The notes beneath the pieces are model-generated. The model was not told the origin of the DNA and ran no database searches. It was given only the letters and a program-made list of their open reading frames with translations. A program made the translations under genes and the position numbers. A DNA stretch of 64,000 nt. It comes from Gastracanthus pulcherrimus. Its lineage: Eukaryota > Arthropoda > Insecta > Hymenoptera > Pteromalidae. The stretch covers positions 47,137,515 through 47,201,514 of the forward strand of contig OX424572.1 of NCBI GenBank assembly GCA_949152435.1, given 5' to 3'. Below are positions 56,190-64,000 of this stretch, piece after piece (positions within the stretch are counted from its first letter, which is position 1; the number at the start of each line of letters is the position of its first letter).

Positions 56190-57130
56190 ATCATAAACCT
56201 CTATAAAACTATAAAATACGTAAATCCCATAAACTTAAATAATTCATAAATATAATAAAACCCATTAAAATCGTAATCCACATAAACCTCATAAAACCCA
56301 TAAATCCTATGTAACCCCATAAACTTCAGAAAACCCATAAAACCCATATACCCCATGAAATACACAAAAATCATTAACCTCTATAATATCTATAAAACCC
56401 ATAAAATGCGTAAACCCCATAAAACTCATATATACCCCATGAAACCCCATAAACTCTAGAAAACCCATCAAAACCATAAACCCTATAAAATACACAAAAA
56501 TCATAAACCTCTATAATACCTATAAAACCCATAAAATGCGTAAATCCCATAAAACCCATAATCTCATAAAAATCATAATACTCACAAACTCATAAACCAC
56601 ATAAACCCATAAAAAGCGAAAACCACCTTAAACCCATAAACCCCAATAACCCATAATCTCCATAAAATCTATAAACATTGTAAACCCCATAAGCCCGATA
56701 ATATCCATAAATCCCATGAAACCCATGAAACCCATGAAACCCCATAAAACCTATAAACCCCATCAAATACACAAAAATCATAAACCTCTATAAAACCCAT
56801 AAAATACGTAAACCCCATAAAACTCATAAATCCCATGAAACCCCATAAACTCTAGAAACCCCATCAAAACCATAAAAACAATAAAACGCATAAAATGCAT
56901 AAAAAATAACAGAAACCTCATAAAAACAATAAAACGCATAAAATGCATAAAAAATAACAGAAACCTCATAAAACCCATAAACAGCGTTACACCCATAAAC
57001 TCATAAGCCCCATAAATCTCATAAAAATCATAAACCCCATAAATCCGTAAACGCCATACAAGGCCATAAAGCCCATTAAAGACGTAAACCATAGAGCCAA
57101 TAAAATTCATAAACCCCATAAATCCCATAA
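56190..57130. repeat. Minisatellite 'CATAAACCCCATAAAACC'
   Basis: About 940 bp of degenerate ACCCATAAA/CCCCATAAA units. A higher-order duplication is visible: ACAAAAATCATAAACCTCTATAA blocks recur near 56365, 56495 and 56770. Minus-strand frames read as GFMGFMGF-type repeats and are by-products. Confidence 0.93.
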
Positions 57131-57850
57131 ACCCCAACAGATTTTTTTTATGAGTCCAGAAAACTTTTTATGTTTAAAAGCAATCATACTGAAAATTTGT
57201 ATGCTATTACTACTTAATAATATCTTAAATTGTACCGTTGTAAACCCTCAAAATCTTGATCCTACAGGTCACAATAAATCACTATTTTGAATTCCATAGT
57301 TATTAAAGGAACTTTGTTCCTCACACGATTCTAGATGACATGATAAATGAAAAAAAGATTTTCAACGGTTATTGGACTCCTTTTAACATGTGTTACAAAA
57401 TAAGCGGAGCAAAGTTTTTTATTGTTCTATTTCGTAGTTCTTTTTTGTTCTATATCCAATCAATATTTTTAAAAACTTTCTAAATAATTTTTCAAAAAAT
57501 CAATTATATCTACGAAAAATATAATAAAAAAAATTTTAACGAAAAAGTGCTTTGCTCATTTTGTAATGCATGTCAAAAGGAGTCCAATAACCGTCGAAAC
57601 AACAAATTTCGTTAATCATGTTACCTAGCATTGTGTGAGGAACAAAGTTCCTTTAAAAACGATCGTATTGAAAATAATGATTTATTATGATGTGTAGGAT
57701 CATGATTTTGAGATTTTACAACGGTAAAATTTAAGATATTATTGTGTATTGATAGCTAAAAATTTTTCAGAATGATGGTTTTAAAAATAAAATTTTTTTA
57801 ACTGGCAAAAAAAATTATTTTTGTGGATTTAACCCAGGCCTGCCTCCTTA
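57128..57850. mobile_element. MITE family 'ACCGTTGTAAAACCTC', copy C (most complete)
   Basis: Long arms pair: AATATCTTAAATTGTACCGT at the left with ACGGTAAAATTTAAGATATT at the right. Outward, GTCCAGAAAACTTTTTATGT pairs loosely with the right flank. The right flank reaches AACCCAGGCCTG, as in copy A. It carries no coding frame. The left end is cut into by the preceding minisatellite. Confidence 0.75.
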
Positions 57851-57854
57851 ACCA

Positions 57855-58262
57855 ACAGTAACCTTTAAACTGTATAATAATTAGAAGTTAATAGATTTTA
57901 AGCTGAATATATTTTTTTCAATCGTTTTAATTTCATGAATAATTGAATATGTCATTAAAATCGAGTAGAAAAGGGTATTTTTTGAGGTTAGGAATTCCTA
58001 CTTTTACTTTTGTCGATCTAAAATAGCCTATAAATATATATTTACAAGTAAGTAGATGAATTTATGCACAGAATAGTGTTACTAACCTCCGAGGCTGCCA
58101 ATTTAACCTTATTTATCAGTAAAATTAGCTCAAAACAAGTTTCTTTCGAGGTTAGCAATTTCTGTAATGTGGATTTTGGCTTGTTGGACAGTGAATAATA
58201 CATCACGTGATATTCTAGTCGAAATAAAAATAAAACACGTCTTGTACGTTGTCGAAAACGTA
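57855..58262. other. Non-coding spacer
   Basis: It carries GAGGTTAGGAATTCCTA/GAGGTTAGCAATTTCT text repeated about 150 bp apart but no gene. Confidence 0.5.
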
Positions 58263-58454
58263 TTAAGGGGGCACACCACCTTTAAAATCTGAAACAAAAA
58301 AATTAATTAAGAGTTTTAATGTTGATATTTATTTTAGTAAGGGTTTTTTTTCCTCAAAGTATACATAAAAACCTACCAATTTGTATATATTTTACCTTCG
58401 TTGGACCTTCTATGCCTCCATGGCAAACCAGACTGTTTTCGAAGACTTTAAGCA

Positions 58455-58763
58455 CTGTCCGTAAGATTCCAAGTCTACGCATGGATGGATTGGGCTAAAA
58501 ATTTATGGAGATACTCATTATAGTAGTACTTTTCATATGAGCGTAGGGATTTTGATTTGAACGAGTAGAAGTATTTTTTTATATGAACATTGTCAATATA
58601 ACACTTATTTTTTAATAGTTTTATCACTTTTATAGATGTAAAAAATTTTCTACTCGTTCAAATCAAAATCCCTACGCTCATATGAAAAGTACTACTATAA
58701 TGAGTATCTCCATAAATTTTGAGCCCAATCTGTCGATGCGTTCACTTGGAATCTTACGGACAG
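58455..58763. repeat. Hairpin MITE nested in the Kolobok-like element
   Basis: CTGTCCGTAAGATTCCAAG at the left mirrors CTTGGAATCTTACGGACAG at the right. Arms of about 120 bp include GAGCGTAGGGATTTTGATTT and its mirror. The inner loop is about 70 bp. It lies in the 3' non-coding part of the host transposon. Confidence 0.88.
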
Positions 58764-59202
58764 TAAGCTGAAATTGATAAAAACAACATTTAGAGTTATT
58801 TAACAATTAAGTTACAAGTTCTAATAGATATAATTTATACTCATCTTATCAATTGCAACTACTTTTTTCTTCTTTTCAACGTAGCAGACAAACATCTGCA
58901 GCAGTGTACATCAATATTTTCTGGTGCGTGGAGTCCCATGAGTCTTCCTCCACCTTGAATAACCTGAAATTAAAAAAAAACATAAAAATTAATAAATTGA
59001 GTAAACTGTACTTATCATACTTAACTCAGTCAATCATGCTTATCTTTTTTTCATCTTCATCCGAAAGCATTAATCTTGGTAGTATGTTATGCCTCAATAA
59101 CCTCACCTGTCACCTCAGAGTCAGTACAACCAGGCTGGAACAAAGTATAACAAAAAAATCAATAATTTTGATCTAGATGAAATTACATTATTTGGAAATA
59201 CC

Positions 59203-60948
59203 TCAGTACGCTCCTGCTGCATAAGATTCCTCTGGGATCCCTTCTCGTGCTCTTCTCCTGATGGTCCTAGCCTCTATTGTGCTGGCAAGTGCTCTGAAGA
59301 GCCTGGAGTCATCGCTGGTATTCACCCAAGTCACAGCTGCATCTCCTGGATTGATGTTAAGTTACTTCATGATCTTGAGGAAACTGTTGCGTCCCTCATT
59401 GAAGCTGGTCACAGCAATAAAAACACCAATCTTGAGAACCGTCAAGCCACTAAAAGATGTTTTTGGCACTAACTTCCACACAGAATTATTAAAACTTTCA
59501 TTGGAGTTTTGAGTATAACCTCCAAGGCACTTTTCCAGCAACTCTGGTTTTGATAATTCTTTATAAATTTGTTTCACTTCTTTCATCACAGCAGACGGAA
59601 TGCTGGTTTTATGAGTAAAACTTGTTCCTGCGGCTCTTGAATTTTGCCAGCGGCACCAACTCTGGGATCCTGTTGGGCACAAGTGATGTTGAGGTTTCTC
59701 GTCTGTTGATTGCATGTGATAGAAAGTTACCCAGATTTCTTGATGCATTTTTTCAACAGAATCTGGGTACTTTCTAATGGCTTTGCCATAGTATGAGGAC
59801 AATCTGTCTGTAAGTTGTCCTGTCAATCTTCCTCTGCCTCCAATTGTCTTTCCATCGTCCAATTTTTTTCCAGTAAAAGTTTTCTTCAAATTTCTGAGAC
59901 GTGTTCCCATTCTCTTCTGTACATGGGAAATACACTCTCTCTTCTCGACCACAAATGCATCACCATAAGGCTTAATTTCACTAATGCCCTTGAAAACTTT
60001 TGAGTCACCATCACCAATGTACCGATGATATTTCACATTATACTTTTCTTCAGAACGTTGAAATATTTCAACAATCCCATCCACTTCCATTTTTCCAGCA
60101 CTACCTTGGTGATTGGCAGAGCAATTGGCTTCATGGTCGACGAGCCATTCTTGGTATTCAACACTGTCTTGCTTGCCTTCCCACTTTGAACAAGGTTTAC
60201 AGAAGCTATTTTTTATAGCTACATCTAAAACCTTTCCTGTCCTGTTTCCTATCATACTGGCGAGTCCTTGTAATGATGAAAATCCTCTTTTTCTCCATGA
60301 TCCATCACCAGAAACATCAAGTCCAGCGCTGTTTGGTGGTGTGGATTCAGTCTCTTCAAGAACGGCTTCGGTCATTGACTCTTGAGCGACACTTTCACAC
60401 ACTTCACTCAACTGCTTGTTTATTTCATCAAAAGCCGATTGGGCAACTGGCTTGCATAGATCCATAATCCCACAAAAAGTTGAAAGGCCAGCGTGTCCAT
60501 GTCCAAGTGCACGAGCAGACAGCACAGATCTTCTGTTCACTTCATATGCATTTCCTTTGGCTTCTACTTTGTTGATGGAGTTGATCGCTGCTATTTCACC
60601 ACACTTTGAGCACACAATATCTACTTTAAAACCAAGACCCTGCACACCAGATTCACTTAATTGAACACTGCCATGGCACCGATTGACACAGAACACTTGT
60701 AAGTTTTGAAAAAAAAAAATTGAAGTGTCAATGATTCTGTTTGTTGTATCACTGGTGTCTCTAGCACTAGCTGTGTTTTGGAGTTTCCTCGCTGAGCTGG
60801 TGGATAGTCTTGGCTTCTTTTGTGGGCTTTCTTCTTTTTTAGTCAAAAATTCTCTAACCCTTTTCTTGCTTCTACCTCGAGAATATTTCTGGTCAGGGTG
60901 AGTACTTTGAAATCTTCCTTTTTTATCTCTTTTGGAAGACATTTTCAC
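59203..60948 (-). pseudogene. Kolobok/Mutator-like transposase with one internal stop
   Basis: The frame from ATG at 60948 runs 528 codons to TAA at 59362-59364. Past that stop the same frame continues about 53 codons to TGA at 59203, and that tail aligns with the C-terminus of the deletion copy at 15601-16250. One substitution therefore truncates an otherwise intact protein of about 580 aa. The N-terminus is basic. C87, C91, C113 and C116 form a putative zinc site. Candidate catalytic residues are D215 (SGDGSW), D313 or D315 (IGDGDS) and E484 (NESFNN). CISH at 339-342 matches the C/DxxH motif of Mutator-type and related transposases. The enzyme would cut and paste at TTAA. The lost tail may or may not be needed, so activity is open. 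Confidence 0.85.
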
Positions 60949-61504
60949 TTCACTGATTCACACATATTCACAAATTGTCAAATGCAATTAAAACACTGTA
61001 TAAGTTCAGTACAATAAAAATATTAGCTGTGTTTACTAACAGGTGGTTTGTAAACATAAAAGCCAACTGTCAAAAGTAGAAAAAATGTACGGGTAAGGTT
61101 AGTCAAAAATTCGATCTGATTTATCGACCTTTATCTTGTGACGTAATGACATGTCACGTTACTCGTAATTCGCACATGCGCCAATATTACATATAACAAC
61201 GCGCAAATATTTGAATATACAAGCATGGATCTTATTATATTATATTTTATTGCTTTATAACTAAATAAAATAATCAATCAAACATTTAGTTATAAATAAT
61301 AATAAAATAAATAATAATTGATAAAATACCGAATTTACGCAAAATCGGCAAAAAAGCTGTCTCAGTATTTATATTGTAACTTTAAAAGGAATTATGATAT
61401 TTTAAAACGGTTTTCGGGAGCTTATTCTACGGGAAATTTCCTATAAATAAGGTAAATAAAAAAAAACGATTTTTTTACAATTTAAAGGTGGTTTGCCCCC
61501 TTAA

Positions 61505-61735
61505 AACCGGTGAAAATTCATGTAAATTGGTAATAAGTCGATTTACATAAAATATGTTTTTGTGTAAGTCAATAAGAATACAGTGATCTACAGTGATTTT
61601 TCACAATTTAAAACTCAATTTTGAGATTATGTTTGAACATATGATTTAGAAAATTCTGATGATAATTTTATGTAAAAAAACAAATTTTTTAACGCAAGGT
61701 TCATTGCAATATCCCTGAAAGGGTTAAGTCTGAGT
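61505..61735. other. Spacer containing a piggyBac-like end
   Basis: CTGAAAGGGTTAA at 61715-61727 matches the inner part of the piggyBac right terminus (GACTGAAAGGG + TTAA). The outer bases differ (TCCC). It might be a solo or decayed end of a related element. Confidence 0.4.
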
Positions 61736-62250
61736 TAAATTCTGTAAAAAAAACTCATTATCCATTTTATAGACGGCAAAAATATTTTGACACAATCTAA
61801 ATTAATGCAAGTTTGTATATCTTAAATATGTATATTATATGCAGTGTTTGGCAATTTGTACTTATTACGTTAAAAAATGTACAAATATAATACTTGAAAA
61901 ATATACTTAAGTAGCGTCAGACAAGTATCGAGTACTTAAAAAAATACTTAAGTACTTTTTATGTATTTGAAGTACTTCAAATACATGTGTGTCTCTAACA
62001 ATTGGAAATAATCTTTTTATAAAATTGTAGCTCCTTATAAGTCCAGAAGTACACATCTGAAGAATATTTTAAAGCCTCGGTGATCATGAAAAATGCACCA
62101 CCTGACTGAAAAATACGTGGTAAGTGGTTAAAAGGGCTTAAATTCAATAATGTATATTAGCGAATTTTCAAGGGACTATAAATATCACTTAGAGGGGTCA
62201 AAATATTTTTGCCGTCTATAAAATGGTCAATGATTTTTTACAGAATTTAA
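61735..62250. mobile_element. TTAA-bordered MITE, about 508 bp
   Basis: TTAA (61735-61738) then ATTCTGTAAAAAA; the mirror TTTTTTACAGAAT then TTAA (62247-62250). Arms pair for about 60 bp through CCATTTTATAGACGGCAAAA and its mirror. The interior holds ACTTAAGTACTT-type simple repeats and no frame. Confidence 0.82.
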
Positions 62251-62259
62251 CTTAGGCTA

Positions 62260-63290
62260 AACCGCTTAACGCGCCAGAGAAATAAATAAAATACGAAAAA
62301 ACACATTCTTTAGGTTATGTCGCAAGGAGAGGGGGTTGGGCGGGGGGAAACAAAAATTTTAACAAAGGTTTTTTTCCTATACAAATACTGTTACTGCACC
62401 CAAAATGTCCAAGTCGCTTAATACATTTTTAACATTGTAAACCGGCTAGAGCCTTTCAGTTTTCGATAATTTTTCATAAAGGAATTGTTTTTGGGAAGCG
62501 AATTTTATTAGATAAAAAAGCACTCATAAATTCGTTTATTTTGACACCGAAAACGACGTAAAACATGCCGTTTTTAGTTTAAATTAGTTTTTTCACATAG
62601 TTTCGTAAATGCTAACATTAAAGAGACAGCACTGATTATGTCTTTAGAGCTAACAAGATATACTTTTTCAGCTGTGACAATTAAATATTCAAGTGCCTCA
62701 ACAGATGCAACTAAATAAAAAATGTTTGCTTTACTAAGATATTTCTGTCAGCGCAATTTTAACTTGCTATGAAGAGAAATATTTGAAATTATCAATTTTT
62801 TCCTTCAATAATCAATTTGTAAACAGAAAGAGTATCTCTAATAATGTACACTGCTCTGACCATAGCATAGCCATATAAATACCCAGATCTCATTCCAATG
62901 TTTAGATTTAAGAACAGACTTTCAAGATACATCAATGAACTGAAACTTTATGATTAGACTTCTCTTTTTCTGTTTTATAATAAATGAGTATGAAAGTAAA
63001 GTAATTAAAAGAAGAAAATGCATTATGTTTCAATGGTGTATTTATTTACATGTCTTCCTTACTTTCTTTTTATTCCTACGTTTTCTAAATAGAAAGAGAG
63101 AAATTACGAACCTATTGTGTTAGTACTTTTCGCACCTGTTTCTATTTCTAAGCATGAATATGTGCGATATTCGTATTTTATACAAATCAATACATAGATA
63201 CATCTTTCATGACCTGCAACTTGTTGTCACTATAATTATATTTATGGATGTTTCCTTTGAAAAAATCTGAAAGAAGTATAAAGCCAAAGT
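62260..63290. other. AT-rich non-coding stretch
   Basis: I see no gene, RNA or inverted repeat. A G-run near 62330-62346 interrupts it. Confidence 0.5.
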
Positions 63291-64000
63291 AATATTAAGG
63301 GCAAAAAATTAAAAAATAAAAAAATTTATAAGACCCAATAATTTATAATGTCCAAAATATTATAAAACCTAAGAATTTATGAGGCTAAAAGATGATAAGC
63401 CCCGAATAACTTCCGGTTTACTTCCGGTTCACTTACGGTTTACTACTATTTCACTTCCGGTTAGATCGCATTAAGTTCACTTCAGATTAGGCCAAATTCC
63501 GGTTAACGTTTAAAAGACGATGTAAACACACATGACAGCCGACGGCAGACGGTTGACCATCAAGATTCTTAATATAATAAAAGTATATATAAATATTAAC
63601 ATTAAAAAAATCCAAAGTATTATAAAGCCAAAAAATTTATGCGGCTAAAATAATGATAAGGCCCAAATAACTATGAGACCCAAAAATTATAAAAACACCT
63701 AAATTTTAAGGCCTAATACATTATAATACAAAACAATTAGAATGCCCAAAAATATATAAGACCCAAAATATTTAAGGCCAAAAAATTATAAAAACAGCAA
63801 ACTTTTAAGACCCAATAAATTGTAATGAACAAAATATTAGAATGCCCAGAAAGAATTAAAGGTACAAAAAATGTAAGGTCCAAAGAACTATAAGGCCCAA
63901 AAACTATTAAACAGCTAAAATTTTAAGACACAATACATTTTAATGATCAAAATATTAGAATGCCAAAAATATTTTAAGGCCTAAAAAATGTAAAGCCCAA
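63290..64000. repeat. Minisatellite 'AAGGCCCAAAAAATTATAA' to the window end
   Basis: Degenerate units of 18-22 bp (GGCCCAAAAATTATAAAA, ATAAGACCCAA) run to the end of the window and probably beyond. A subsection at 63410-63505 instead repeats ACTTCCGGTTTACTTCCGGT. There is no coding potential. Confidence 0.88.

Larger units (their letters stand above)
58263..61504 (-). mobile_element. Kolobok/Mutator-like DNA transposon, TTAA-bordered, 3.2 kb
   Basis: TTAA (58263-58266) is followed by GGGGGCACACCACCTTTAAA. The right end, TTTAAAGGTGGTTTGCCCCC, is followed by TTAA (61501-61504). The terminal repeats match at 19 of 20 positions. The element carries one long transposase frame on the minus strand, with a single stop, and a hairpin MITE inserted at 58455-58763. 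TTAA borders fit the Kolobok superfamily better than Mutator, which makes 8-9-bp duplications. Confidence 0.88.

Noticed and set aside
56190..57130. Telomere-like repeat
   Set aside because: The unit (CCCATAAA-type) is not the insect TTAGG repeat and is far too degenerate.
55386..57137. Open frames with MNLR, RKF and MGFMGF repeats
   Set aside because: They are translations of 12-bp and about 14-bp minisatellites, open on both strands, with no start context or splice support.

Overview
This is a repeat-dense, AT-rich piece of an animal nuclear genome, almost certainly from an insect. The evidence is spliceosomal exon borders in a host gene, long introns, R1-type and other non-LTR retrotransposons, a BEL/Pao fragment, piggyBac and Kolobok/Mutator-like DNA transposons, tRNA-derived SINE heads and many microsatellites. 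The LINE at 35.8-37.7 kb resembles a family I associate with ants and other Hymenoptera. That placement is an impression from family resemblance and was not computed.

Only one host gene is supported. A short first coding exon at 47592-47645 is followed, after an intron of about 6.4 kb, by a large exon at 54090-55041. The large exon encodes an acidic, Ser-rich N-terminal region that runs into the start of a PWWP chromatin-binding domain, and the rest of the gene lies beyond what I can find here. Everything else is transposons, their relics, or simple and tandem repeats.

Layout. At 1-1.7 kb a long inverted repeat surrounds a 5S-rRNA-derived SINE-like unit. At 2.1-4.5 kb there is a small MITE and a decayed piggyBac-like transposon with about 210-bp inverted repeats. 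At 4.9-6.07 kb and 9.6-9.8 kb lies a probable LTR-retrotransposon leader, split by a complete piggyBac element at 6071-9596 with an uninterrupted 568-aa transposase, TTAA borders and seven internal repeats of about 140 bp. A decayed R1-like LINE occupies 11.3-15.2 kb. At 15.2-16.7 kb there is an internally deleted Kolobok/Mutator-like copy. At 17-20 kb there are minisatellites and a TTAA-bordered MITE, and at 20.1-21.8 kb LINE endonuclease and BEL/Pao relics. From 22 to 34 kb there are MITEs, perfect and imperfect palindromes and tandem arrays. From 34 to 38.8 kb there is a GC-rich LTR-like block, a LINE, and a foldback element carrying a SINE with its own target-site duplication. From 39 to 47 kb there are dispersed and tandem repeats and a 2.6-kb inverted-repeat element. 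From 47.6 to 55 kb and beyond lies the PWWP gene. From 55.3 to 64 kb there are minisatellites, MITEs and a nearly intact Kolobok/Mutator-like element at 58267-61500.

The unifying theme is TTAA-targeting DNA transposons: one piggyBac, one full-length Kolobok-like element and several small elements, all bordered by TTAA or close variants. I did not find an operon-like or defence-like new system. The most noteworthy items are the intact piggyBac with its repeat arrays, the near-intact Kolobok-like transposase with a single stop, the 5S-derived SINE, and a series of long near-perfect palindromes that could make hairpin RNA.
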